A DNA stretch of 64,000 nucleotides from Kitasatospora sp. MMS16-BH015. Lineage in GTDB: Bacteria > Actinomycetota > Actinomycetes > Streptomycetales > Streptomycetaceae. Each line of letters starts with the position of its first letter. Position 1 is the first letter of the stretch. The notes below the pieces were generated by a model. It worked only from the letters and a program-made list of their open reading frames with translations, did no database searches and was not told where the DNA came from. Below, piece after piece: positions 50,464 to 58,087 of this stretch. Position numbers and translations under genes: made by a program. The stretch covers positions 7,455,001 to 7,519,000 of the forward strand of contig NZ_CP025394.1 in assembly GCF_002943525.1 (NCBI RefSeq). The letters run 5' to 3'.

Positions 50464-51584
50464 CCACGCAGAACCCTTCCGCCCGTCCGGCGCCGGGCCG
50501 CACCACCGCCGCGCTGCCGACGCTGCTCGGGATCGGCATCGGCCCGCGCGCCGAGCGGCGGCGCCGGGCGCTGCCCGCGAGCCTGCTGCGGCTGCCGACC
50601 GTCGGCATCGACATCGGCGGCACCAAGGTCGTCGCCGGGGTGGTGGACGGCGAGGGCAAGGTGCTGGAGAAGCTGCGCACCGACACCCCCGACAAGAGCA
50701 AGAGCCCCAAGGTGGTCGAGGACGTGATCGTCGAGCTGGTCCTCCAGTTGGCCGACCGGCACGACGTGCACGCGGTGGGGATCGGGGCCGCCGGGTGGGT
50801 GGACGCGGACCGGTCGCGGGTGCTCTTCTCCCCGCACCTGAACTGGCGGAACGAGCCGCTGGAGGAGGCGCTCAGCCGGCGGCTGCGCTTCCCGGTGGTG
50901 GTGGAGAATGACGCCAACGCCGCCGCCTGGGCCGAATGGCGGTTCGGCGCCGGGCGCGGCGAGGACCACATGGTGATGCTCACCCTCGGCACCGGGATCG
51001 GCGGCGCGGTGGTCCGGGACGGCTTCGTGGACCGGGGCAAGTACGGCCTGGCGGGCGAGTTCGGCCACATGCAGGTGGTGCCCGGCGGGCACCGCTGCCC
51101 CTGTGGGAACCGGGGCTGCTGGGAGCAGTACTCCTCCGGCAACGCGCTGGTGCGGGAGGCGCGCAGCCTGGTGGCCGAGGAGTCGCCGGTGGTCGAGCCG
51201 CTGCTGGCCCGGGCCGGCGGCACGGCCGCCGGGATCACCGGCCCGCTGGTGACCGAGGCCGCCCAGGCGGGCGACGCGGTGGCGGTGGAGCTACTCTACG
51301 ACATCGGCACCTGGCTGGGCGTGGGCATCGCCAACCTGGCCGCCGCCCTCGACCCGGGCCGGTTCGTGATCGGCGGCGGGGTCTCCGAGGCCGGCGAGCT
51401 GCTGATCGCCCCGGCCCAGGAGGCCTACCGGCGCACCCTCTCCGGCCGGGGATTCCGCCCCGAGGCGCAGATCGTGCACGCGGCCCTAGGCAACGAGGCC
51501 GGGCTGGTCGGCGCCGCCGACCTGGCCCGGCAGGTGGCGCGGCGGTTCCGGACCATCAAGCGGCACCGCGTCGAGCGGGGGTAG
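50460..51584 (+). CDS. ROK family sugar kinase (glucokinase-like)
   Basis: GTG start overlapping the ATPase stop; 374 aa with about 45 extra N-terminal residues before the kinase core. The ATP site is VGIDIGGTKVVAGVVDG. The catalytic Asp lies in VVVENDANAAAWAEW. The ROK zinc site is CPCGNRGCWEQYSSG, preceded by EFGHM. No N-terminal HTH is present, so it is an enzyme and not a ROK repressor. Coupled translation with the importer suggests that it phosphorylates the imported sugar. No dedicated repressor gene lies in the operon. Confidence 0.92.
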   Translation: MTTQNPSARPAPGRTTAALPTLLGIGIGPRAERRRRALPASLLRLPTVGIDIGGTKVVAGVVDGEGKVLEKLRTDTPDKSKSPKVVEDVIVELVLQLADRHDVHAVGIGAAGWVDADRSRVLFSPHLNWRNEPLEEALSRRLRFPVVVENDANAAAWAEWRFGAGRGEDHMVMLTLGTGIGGAVVRDGFVDRGKYGLAGEFGHMQVVPGGHRCPCGNRGCWEQYSSGNALVREARSLVAEESPVVEPLLARAGGTAAGITGPLVTEAAQAGDAVAVELLYDIGTWLGVGIANLAAALDPGRFVIGGGVSEAGELLIAPAQEAYRRTLSGRGFRPEAQIVHAALGNEAGLVGAADLARQVARRFRTIKRHRVERG

Positions 51585-51665
51585 ACCCTGCGGGGCGTCC
51601 GGTCTGGCGGGGGTGAACCCTGCGGGGCGTCCGGGCGGGCGGGGGGTGGACCCTGTGCGGCGTCC
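51585..51665. repeat. Three degenerate 32-33-bp tandem repeats
   Basis: The core ACCCTGCGGGGCGTCC occurs at 51585-51600 and 51617-51632. A variant, ACCCTGTGCGGCGTCC, is at 51650-51665. The G-rich spacers are also similar. The array follows the ROK kinase stop and lies before the convergent oxygenase gene. It is not a CRISPR array, since spacers are similar and short. Confidence 0.7.
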
Positions 51666-51696
51666 GGTCGGGCGGGGGTGTTGCGGCGTTGCCGGG

Positions 51697-52419
51697 TCAG
51701 TCGAGCCAGATGCGGGCCAGGCAGCGGCCGGGGGCGGGTGGGGGCGGGTCGGTGTAGGCGGTGCGGCCGTGCAGGACGGTGAGGTTGTCGACCACCAGCA
51801 GGTCGCCGGGGCGCAGGCGGAGGCGGAGGGTGGTGCCCGGGGCGGCTGTCGCTCGGTCGAAGGCGTCGAGGGCGGCGAGTTGGGTCGGGGTGAGCGGGGC
51901 GTCCTGCTCCTGCTGGCCGCGGGTGATCCAGTAGCGGTTGTACTGCATCCGGAGGCGGCCCTCGCGGGGCTGGAAGACCGGGTAGTGGCGGTCGAAGGCG
52001 GGGGCCCCGGCGGTGGGCGGCTCGCTGCCGAAGTGGACCGGCCGGTAGAGGATGGCGAGCGCTTCGGGGGCGGTGGCGAGCAGGGCGTCGTGCACGGTGT
52101 GACCGCTGACCAGCAGCGAATCCCCGCCCTCGGCGGCCGGACGGATGCAGAGCAGGGCCAGCAGGCGGGGCGGCGCGGGCCGCATGCCCCGGTCGCTGTG
52201 GGGGCCGAGCCGGCCCTCCTGGTGATCGGCCGGCGGAGCGGTCAGCAGGCCGTCCAGGGAGTGGGCGGCGCCGAGCGGCGCGAGCAGGCGGTGGGCGGCG
52301 CGGAGGCAGTCGGCGTCGGTCAGGCCGGCGAGGTCGAGACCCCGGATCAGCGCGAACCCGAGTCCGTGGCGCAGCAGTTGGTCGGCCCGGGCCACCCCGG
52401 CGGGGTCGGGTGCCACCAC
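51697..52419 (-). CDS. TauD/TfdA-like Fe(II)/2-oxoglutarate dioxygenase, N-terminus unclear
   Basis: 240 residues from the first GTG. The iron-binding motif HSD (74-76, in RLGPHSDRGMRP), the distal His in TVLHGRTAYTDPP and the Arg in RCLARIWLD give the full 2-His-1-carboxylate set plus the 2-oxoglutarate Arg. The group hydroxylates amino acids, taurine or natural-product scaffolds. In the same frame, about 15 more codons upstream look coding (GPSAWRAVELSEADW), which matches the usual start of such proteins. Yet no ATG, GTG or TTG lies ahead of them. The gene may have lost its original start or use CTG. Convergent with the ROK kinase. Confidence 0.75.
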   Translation of the reverse strand: MVAPDPAGVARADQLLRHGLGFALIRGLDLAGLTDADCLRAAHRLLAPLGAAHSLDGLLTAPPADHQEGRLGPHSDRGMRPAPPRLLALLCIRPAAEGGDSLLVSGHTVHDALLATAPEALAILYRPVHFGSEPPTAGAPAFDRHYPVFQPREGRLRMQYNRYWITRGQQEQDAPLTPTQLAALDAFDRATAAPGTTLRLRLRPGDLLVVDNLTVLHGRTAYTDPPPPAPGRCLARIWLD

Positions 52420-52653
52420 CCAGTCCGCCTCGGAGAGTTCGACGGCCCGCCAGGCCGAGGGTCCCCCACGGGGCGCAGCATCGAGGGTCCCGCCACCGGT
52501 TGCTGCATCGAGGGGCCGCCTTCCGCGCGCTCGGTCGAGCCGGACACCGGCGAGCGTACGGCCTCCGGCCCGGTCGGTCAGCGGCGCGAATTCGCCAAGC
52601 CGGAGCGGGGTGCGGGGGCCGGTGCCGCACTGGGGCCGACCCCCGTCGGCGGC

Positions 52654-52932
52654 CTACTTGAACCAGTAGCGGACGCCGCGGTGGTACGAGCAGGTGCCGC
52701 TGGAGTGGGCCGAGTAGGACCGGCTGCCGTCGTAGCAGGCGGCCGTCTCGTACCGGTTGGCCGGGCGCACGCCGACGTTCCAGCCGCAGACGCCGGTGGT
52801 GTGGCGCACGCAGTGGTGGGCGGTGTTCATGGTCGGCAGGGTGGTGGTGGCCGCCGAGGCACTGGTGGTGGCCGTGCCGGCCAGGGTGAGCGCCAGGACG
52901 GCGGCGGCCGCCACCTTCTGTGTGATCGTCAT
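52654..52932 (-). CDS. DUF3761 family small secreted protein
   Basis: 92 residues with a signal peptide (MTITQKVAAAAVLALTLAG, cleavage near ASA-AT). The mature part ends with AACYDGSRSYSAHSSGTCSYHRGVRYWFK, matching the DUF3761 pattern (C-x-DG-x-x-S-x-S-x-H-x-x-GTCS-x-H-GGV). Four cysteines (HHCVRH, GVCGWN, AACYD, GTCSY) can form two disulfides. The family is exported and uncharacterised in actinomycetes and proteobacteria. It is monocistronic; the gap to the oxygenase gene holds a short imperfect repeat (CCCTCGATGC twice) and no other gene. Confidence 0.82.
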   Translation of the reverse strand: MTITQKVAAAAVLALTLAGTATTSASAATTTLPTMNTAHHCVRHTTGVCGWNVGVRPANRYETAACYDGSRSYSAHSSGTCSYHRGVRYWFK

Positions 52933-53011
52933 GGCGCGGAACGCTAGCAGGCGGCACTCGGCGGGGTGGGTGGTATCCGAAGAACGGGTCGGGCCGCCTG
53001 CCGAGGCACGG

Positions 53012-53818
53012 TCAGAGCGGATCCGCCAGCAGGGCGAGGTCGCCGGGGAGGAGGGTGGCGGAGGTGAGGAGGGCCTGGATGAGGTTGTGGTTGAGGGTGT
53101 TGCCGACGGGCTCGCCGACGCCGTCCTCGCGGAGGAGGCCGGGGACGGGGTGGGGGCCGGTGGCGAGGCGTTCGCGGACGGTGCTGACCAGGTGGGCGGT
53201 GGACTTGGGGGTCCATTCGCGGTCGGGGTGGGCGCGGTTGAGGTCGTCGGCGACCTGCTTCCAGGAGACCGGCTGGGGGTAGCGCTCCTGGCGGAGGTAG
53301 CGCTGGGCCAGCGCGGTCAGCACCAGGCGTTCGACCGGGGTGAGCACGTGGATCTCGGCCGAGCGGGTGGCGGCGAGGGAGCGGTCGGCGCCGTCGGGGG
53401 CGAGGGCCCCGACCACGTAGACTTCCAGGAGGTGCGAGCGGCGGCCCGGCGAGCCGATCAACAGGGGGGTGTAGCCGGGGGTGAGGGGCTGCTCGTGGCC
53501 GGAGAGCAGCAGTGTCTCACCGGGCAGGCGGATCGGCAGCCGCCCGGTGTTGCGCAGCCACCACTCCGGGCGGGCCGCCTCCCCGTCGCAGCTCAGCGTG
53601 CCGTGCCGCCGGCTCACGTACGGGTCGTCGGTGCCGATCGCCACGTGCACGTCGGCCGACCCGCGGCCGAAGTACAGCGTGAACCGCCGCGGCGGCACCG
53701 CGAACCCGCCGTCCGCCGCCAGCGCGAAGACCGTGCCGGCCGGCGCCTCCGGCACCCCGCCCGCCAGCCCCCGCATCGAGGCGGGCAGCACCTGCGGCAT
53801 GAACTCCCTGGTCTCCAA
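53012..53818 (-). CDS. FHA-domain protein with C-terminal helical/winged-helix-like region
   Basis: TTG start at 53818 has AGGAGGGGGG about 8 bases upstream; an ATG at 53800 is the alternative. 268 aa. The FHA domain (about 28-105) has FTLYFGRGSADVHVAIGTDD, YVSRRHGTLSC with Ser69 and His72, and WWLRNTGRLP with Asn90: the full set for phosphothreonine binding. Residues about 165-240 form a helical domain (LTPVERLVLTALAQRYLRQE, WKQVADDLNRAHPD, TAHLVSTVRERL) resembling a winged helix. It is divergent from the Arg-rich micro-ORF and MoxR-like ATPase genes, so a phosphorylation signal may feed into that ATPase. No kinase gene is adjacent. Confidence 0.82.
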   Translation of the reverse strand: METREFMPQVLPASMRGLAGGVPEAPAGTVFALAADGGFAVPPRRFTLYFGRGSADVHVAIGTDDPYVSRRHGTLSCDGEAARPEWWLRNTGRLPIRLPGETLLLSGHEQPLTPGYTPLLIGSPGRRSHLLEVYVVGALAPDGADRSLAATRSAEIHVLTPVERLVLTALAQRYLRQERYPQPVSWKQVADDLNRAHPDREWTPKSTAHLVSTVRERLATGPHPVPGLLREDGVGEPVGNTLNHNLIQALLTSATLLPGDLALLADPL

Positions 53819-53950
53819 GGTCGTTTCCCCCCTCCTGGTCCCGCATCCCAGCGTACGCGCGCGCTCCGGGACCGGTCCCGGAGCGGCGGATCTACGCTCC
53901 GGGCAGCGGTCGACCGGCCGCAGTCGGAACGGCGGGGGAGGAGAAGCGGG

Positions 53951-54058
53951 ATGAGGTGGCAGCGGGCTCGGCGCAGGGCCGGGCGGAAGGTGCGGGGGCG
54001 GGCGCAGCTGCGGGTGCGGCGGGCGGCGCGGCGGGGCGTGGCGGGGGAGGTGCGGTGA
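53951..54058 (+). CDS. Arg-rich micro-ORF (35 aa) coupled to the AAA ATPase gene
   Basis: An ATG with a strong GGGGGAGGAG site 7 bases upstream starts a 35-codon frame: MRWQRARRRAGRKVRGRAQL, then Arg/Ala/Val-rich residues to a TGA. The TGA overlaps the ATG of the MoxR-like gene (TGATG). Nearly half of the residues are Arg or Lys. It may be a leader peptide that couples or tunes ATPase translation, or a nucleic-acid-binding mini-protein. High GC makes Arg codons cheap, so a chance frame cannot be excluded; the ribosome site is the main evidence. Confidence 0.45.
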   Translation: MRWQRARRRAGRKVRGRAQLRVRRAARRGVAGEVR

Positions 54059-55236
54059 TGCGGGCGCAGGCGCGGGCGGAGATCGAGGAGATCGCCGGGG
54101 AGGTGGCGCGGGAGGTCTTCCGGCGGGTCGGGGAGCCGGCGCTGGACCAGGCCGTCGGGGATGCGCTGGGGCGCGAACTGCCTGGTCTGGCGGAGCGGTT
54201 GGGGCGGGACGTGCGGCGGGAGGTGGCCGAGGCGATCCGGACCGCCGACGCCGAGGAGCTGCGGGCGATCGACGCGATCGCCGGCGAGGCGGTGGAGCGG
54301 CTGCTGGACTTCCGGCTGACCGAGTACGAGCTGCGGGTGCGGCGGATCGCCGGCGGTGCGGCCCGCGAGGTGCTCCAGGCGGCACTGCCGGCGGCGGTGG
54401 ACCGGCTCAGGGCCGAACTGGCCGAGGCCACCCCGCCGGTCGTGCGGGTGGTGCTGCCGACCGGGCGGACCGTCCGGCTGGAGGCGGACACCCACCGGAT
54501 GCTGCCGGAGCTGCTGGTCGCGCTGCGGGCCCGCTGCCACGTGCTGCTGGTCGGCCCGGCCGGGACGGGCAAGTCGATGCTGGCCAAGCACGCCGCCGAG
54601 GCGCTGGGGCAGGAGTTGCAGACCCTCTCGCTCGGGCCGACCACGCCGATGAGCAAGGTGTTCGGCTACTACGACGCGCACGGCAACTACCACGACACCC
54701 CGTTCCGCCGGGCCTTCGAGCACGGTGGGGTGATGCTGCTCGACGAGCTGGACAACGGGCACCCGGGCCTGCTCGGCGAGCTCAACCAGGCGCTGGCGCT
54801 GCGGGTCTGCGCCTTCGCCGACGGCATGGTGGCCGCGCACGAGGACTTCCGGCTGGTCGCCACCGCCAACACCTACGGCCACGGCGCCGACCACCGGTAC
54901 GTGGGCCGGCAGGCGCTGGACGCCGCCACCCTGGACCGGTTCACCGTGCTGGACGTGCCGATCGACGAGAAGCTGGAGCACCGCCTGGTGCTCGGCCACG
55001 CCCCCTCACACCAGCAGGAGGCCCGCCAATTGCTCAATGAGGTAAGGCGGTTGCGCCGGATCGTGGCCGAGAAGGGGCTGCCGCTGGTCTTCTCGCCGCG
55101 GGCCGGCATCGACGGGGCCCGACTCCTGGAGGCCGGGGCCAGCCTGGACCAGGTGCTGCGCTGGCGGGTCACCCGCGGCCTGTCGGCCGCCCACCGCACC
55201 GCGCTGGGCCTGGCGGAGCCGAAGGCGGCGGCATGA
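54058..55236 (+). CDS. MoxR-like AAA+ ATPase
   Basis: 392 aa from the ATG at 54058, with GGGGGAGG upstream. Residues 1-125 form an unusual charged helical region, probably coiled coil (ARAEIEEIAGEVAREVFRRVG, LRRIAGGAAREVLQAAL-like). The AAA module has Walker A GPAGTGKS (166-173), Walker B VMLLDE (225-230), sensor 1 Asn271 in VATANTYG and the Arg finger region LDAATLDRF near 294. MoxR/dynein-related ATPases remodel or load cofactors on partner proteins, often with VWA-type partners. The following gene overlaps by four bases (ATGA) and is the likely partner. Confidence 0.88.
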   Translation: MRAQARAEIEEIAGEVAREVFRRVGEPALDQAVGDALGRELPGLAERLGRDVRREVAEAIRTADAEELRAIDAIAGEAVERLLDFRLTEYELRVRRIAGGAAREVLQAALPAAVDRLRAELAEATPPVVRVVLPTGRTVRLEADTHRMLPELLVALRARCHVLLVGPAGTGKSMLAKHAAEALGQELQTLSLGPTTPMSKVFGYYDAHGNYHDTPFRRAFEHGGVMLLDELDNGHPGLLGELNQALALRVCAFADGMVAAHEDFRLVATANTYGHGADHRYVGRQALDAATLDRFTVLDVPIDEKLEHRLVLGHAPSHQQEARQLLNEVRRLRRIVAEKGLPLVFSPRAGIDGARLLEAGASLDQVLRWRVTRGLSAAHRTALGLAEPKAAA

Positions 55237-56093
55237 GCGGCCCGGTGGGGGTCCAGCTGGCGCCGATGCTCTCCTGGCAGGAGTTCCTGGATGCCGCGCA
55301 GGCGCCGGAGTCGATCCCGGACGGCTCCGGCCGGCACGGCGACTCCGCCTGGTCCGGGGCGAGTTGGGCCGATGCGCTGCGGCTGGCCGCCGAGGGCTGG
55401 CAGCAGCCGCTGAGCGAGGAGCGGGTGAGCGTCGCCGCCCTGCGCGAGCGGGCCGGGCTCACCGCCCCGCGGCTGCGGCTCGAACCGGTCTGGGACGTGA
55501 CCGGCGCCGAGGTGGACATCGGCGCCTACCTCGGCGGAGAGCCCGAGTGCATGGTCGACCTGATGCCCCGCCGGGTCTCCCGGGTCGGCAAGGTGGTGAC
55601 CTTCCTGATCCCGGCCGTGTACGCCAACACCACCCCGCACGCGGCGATCCGGCACCGCGGCCTGGCGCTCGCCGCGCTCAGCGCGGCCATCGTCGCGGCC
55701 GGCCACAGCGTGGAGATCTGGTCCGGCTACGCCGTGCACCACGGCAGGCCGGCCGCCCGGTACACCGCGATGGCCAAGGTGATCTCGGCGGGCGAGCCGC
55801 TCGACATCGGCCGACTGGTCTTCGCCGCTGCCCATCCGGCGATGCTGCGCCGGCTCTGGTTCGCCGTCTGGGACGGCCAGGAGCGCGAGCTGGCCCGGCG
55901 GTTGAAGGAGGACCGGTACGGGCGGCCGGGCTACGACTGCCGGGCGGAGGACCTGCCGGCCGAGAGCGCGGCCGAGGCGTACGTCTTCCCGTACCTGGTG
56001 CCCGAGCACGCCCAGTGGCGGGAGCTCGGCTCCGCGCTGGCCTGGTGCCGGGAGCTCTTCGCCGACCTGGGGTTGCTCAACTCGACTGACTGA
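55233..56093 (+). CDS. Partner protein of the MoxR-like ATPase, DUF7192-like
   Basis: Overlaps the ATPase stop (ATGA); 286 aa, soluble. It begins SWQEFLDAAQAPESIPDGSG and has a core with VWDVTGAEVDIGAYLGGEPECMVD, VVTFLIPAVYANTTPHAAIRHRGLALAALSAAIVAAGHSVEIWSGYAV-like alternation of strands and helices. The strand-helix order and the position after a MoxR ATPase recall the VWA-like partners of these ATPases, but no clear MIDAS motif (DxSxS) is seen. I believe it resembles the DUF7192 group found next to such ATPases; that assignment is tentative. Function unknown. Confidence 0.65.
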   Translation: MSGPVGVQLAPMLSWQEFLDAAQAPESIPDGSGRHGDSAWSGASWADALRLAAEGWQQPLSEERVSVAALRERAGLTAPRLRLEPVWDVTGAEVDIGAYLGGEPECMVDLMPRRVSRVGKVVTFLIPAVYANTTPHAAIRHRGLALAALSAAIVAAGHSVEIWSGYAVHHGRPAARYTAMAKVISAGEPLDIGRLVFAAAHPAMLRRLWFAVWDGQERELARRLKEDRYGRPGYDCRAEDLPAESAAEAYVFPYLVPEHAQWRELGSALAWCRELFADLGLLNSTD

Positions 56094-56106
56094 CGCCCTG
56101 GTTGCG

Positions 56107-56188
56107 CGTCAATCATCTGACGACCCGTCAGCATTTCGAGTGAAGCCGACGGGAATCGGTAGGTATACGGACCGGGCTCGTCAATCAT
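56107..56188. promoter_or_regulatory. Control region of the CocE-like gene: palindrome CTGACG-ACC-CGTCAG and duplicated CGTCAATCAT
   Basis: A perfect palindrome CTGACGACCCGTCAG lies at 56117-56131. CGTCAATCAT occurs at 56107-56116 and 56179-56188, 72 bp apart. Both are in the 147-base gap upstream of the gene at 56241. They are candidate regulator sites. Palindromes of the TGACG-CGTCA kind are frequent in front of actinobacterial catabolic genes. Confidence 0.55.
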
Positions 56189-56240
56189 GGCACGTGCGCA
56201 CGTACCCCCTGATCACGTCCTGACGAGAGGGAGCACAGCC

Positions 56241-58001
56241 ATGACCGAGAACGAGGAGAACCAGACCACTCCGGTCACCGCGGCCACGCTGGCCCAGATC
56301 GCCGAGCACGGCCTCTGGGCCCAGGGCCCGGCCGTCAACCCGGCGGCGGCCACGGTGGGTGAGGCGCTGGTGGCCACCATCCAGGGCACGGCCGAACGAC
56401 CCCTGCTCACTCCGGAGTTGCAGCAGCTGGTCCAGGAGGTCCAGCAGATCTCCGAGCTCGACTTCCCGTACGTCACGGCGCACGACGGCATCCGGCTCTC
56501 GGCGCACAGCATCAAGCTCAGCGGTGGCGAGCCCCGCCCGGTGGTGATCGTCCCCGCCGGGTGGACGCCGCTGGGCTGGGTGATCTTCGAGTACCTCTAC
56601 CTGCAGCTGGCCCAGCGCGGCTACCACGTGCTCGCCTACACCCCGCGCGGCATCGGGCAGACGGTCAACCTCGGCAACGGCGCCTTCCTGGACATGTTCT
56701 GGACTTCCCAGGGGTACGTGGACGTGGCCGGCCCGAACGACTGGTATGACGCCTCGACGATGATCGACTACGCCCAGCAGTACTTCGAGCCGAGCAAGGT
56801 GGTCTTCTTCGGCGAGTCCTACGGCTCCGGGATCAGCCAGCTGGCGGCCGCCCACGACTCGGCCGCCCGGGTGGACGCCGTGGTGGCGCTGAGCACCTGG
56901 GGCCACCTGGGCACCGCGCTGCTGGGCAACGACACCCGGCACCTGGAGGCCGTCAAGGCGCTGGTCGGCTTCACCGGCGGCCCGGAGGAGCGGAAGTTCG
57001 ACCCGGCCACCCGGGAGATCCTCCGCTGCTTCCGCGAGGGCGAGAACCTCGACTACGTCCGCGCGTGGGCCGACGAGCGCTCGCCGCAGCGCTACGCGGA
57101 GGAGACCAACACCCGGCAGGTGCCGACCTTCTTCTCCAACACCTGGCACGAGACGCTCTTCCCGGTCAACGAGGTGCTGGACGTCTTCAACGCGCTGACC
57201 GTGCCCAAGCACCTCAACCTCTGGATCGGCGACCACGCCGCGCCCGAGGGCGCCGGGCTCTCCATCCCGTGGTCCGGGCCGAACCTGCCGGTGGAGGAGG
57301 CGTTCGCCTGGCTGGACCACCACGTGCTCGGCAAGCGGAACGAGGTGCCCGGCTGGCCGCAGGTCACCAGCCAGGTGATGTTCACGCCCGAGGTGCGGGA
57401 GGGCAAGGGCAGTTGGCAGGAGGTGACCACCGGCACGGAGAGGCTCTACCTCGGCGCCACCCGGCCCGGCAGCCAGGACGGCCCGCTCGCCCCCACGCCG
57501 ACGGCCGGCTGGACGGTGCCGTTCACCACCGGCACCTACACCGAGGCCAACGCCGGTGAGCTGCTGACCAGCGGTCAGGCCGAGTGGAGGGGCGAGCCGG
57601 TGGTCTACCAGACCGGCAAGTTCGACCCCCGGTACCTCGGCAGCTGGGTCTCCGAGCCGGGCGCCCGCCGCCTCCGCGGCATCCCGAAGCTCAGGCTCAC
57701 CGTGACCGGGGTCGGCACCGAGCTCACCCTGGTGGCCTACCTCTTCGACCTGGCACCGGACGGCACCGCCCGGATCATCACCCACGAGCCGTACACCCTG
57801 ACCGGCGCCACGGCGGAGCAGCCCGTCACGGTCGACTGGGCGCTCCAGGCCGCGGCCTACGACCTGGCGGCCGACCACCGGGTGCTGCTGGTGGTCAACG
57901 GCAAGGACAAGCTCTACTCGGACGCCAACCTCGAGTACAGCACCCTCAAGATCGGCTCCCCGGCCGGCGGCGAGTCCTTCGTCGAGCTCCCGCTGGGCTG
58001 A
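56241..58001 (+). CDS. CocE/NonD-type (X-Pro dipeptidyl-peptidase-like) hydrolase
   Basis: GAGGGAG 7 bases ahead selects the ATG at 56241; 586 aa, no signal peptide. The N-terminal alpha/beta hydrolase domain has the oxyanion region VVIVPAGWTPLGW, the nucleophile Ser193 in FFGESYGSGIS, and the acid/base His332 probably in WIGDHAAPEG. The C-terminal jelly-roll (about 430-586) is the X-Pro dipeptidyl-peptidase C-terminal domain (QTGKFDPRYLGSWVSEPG, LTLVAYLFDLAPDGTARIITH). The family cleaves esters or peptides such as cocaine or X-Pro dipeptides. It is preceded by a palindrome and followed by a perfect terminator, so it is a single-gene unit. Confidence 0.88.
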   Translation: MTENEENQTTPVTAATLAQIAEHGLWAQGPAVNPAAATVGEALVATIQGTAERPLLTPELQQLVQEVQQISELDFPYVTAHDGIRLSAHSIKLSGGEPRPVVIVPAGWTPLGWVIFEYLYLQLAQRGYHVLAYTPRGIGQTVNLGNGAFLDMFWTSQGYVDVAGPNDWYDASTMIDYAQQYFEPSKVVFFGESYGSGISQLAAAHDSAARVDAVVALSTWGHLGTALLGNDTRHLEAVKALVGFTGGPEERKFDPATREILRCFREGENLDYVRAWADERSPQRYAEETNTRQVPTFFSNTWHETLFPVNEVLDVFNALTVPKHLNLWIGDHAAPEGAGLSIPWSGPNLPVEEAFAWLDHHVLGKRNEVPGWPQVTSQVMFTPEVREGKGSWQEVTTGTERLYLGATRPGSQDGPLAPTPTAGWTVPFTTGTYTEANAGELLTSGQAEWRGEPVVYQTGKFDPRYLGSWVSEPGARRLRGIPKLRLTVTGVGTELTLVAYLFDLAPDGTARIITHEPYTLTGATAEQPVTVDWALQAAAYDLAADHRVLLVVNGKDKLYSDANLEYSTLKIGSPAGGESFVELPLG

Positions 58002-58010
58002 CCGAGGGCT

Positions 58011-58042
58011 GCGGCGGACTGCCCGGACGGGCAGTCCGCCGC
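58011..58042 (+). terminator. Perfect 15-bp terminator hairpin
   Basis: GCGGCGGACTGCCCG (58011-58025) pairs with CGGGCAGTCCGCCGC (58028-58042); only two bases remain as loop, so the last pairs open. It starts 9 bases after the CocE-like stop. Confidence 0.85.
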
Positions 58043-58087
58043 GTATTGGGGTGTCCGGCGGGGCCGGTGGCGTGCGAGCATCGGCGG

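Noticed and set aside
51585..51665. CRISPR-like array
   Set aside because: Only three degenerate units with 16-17-base G-rich, mutually similar spacers and no cas genes nearby.
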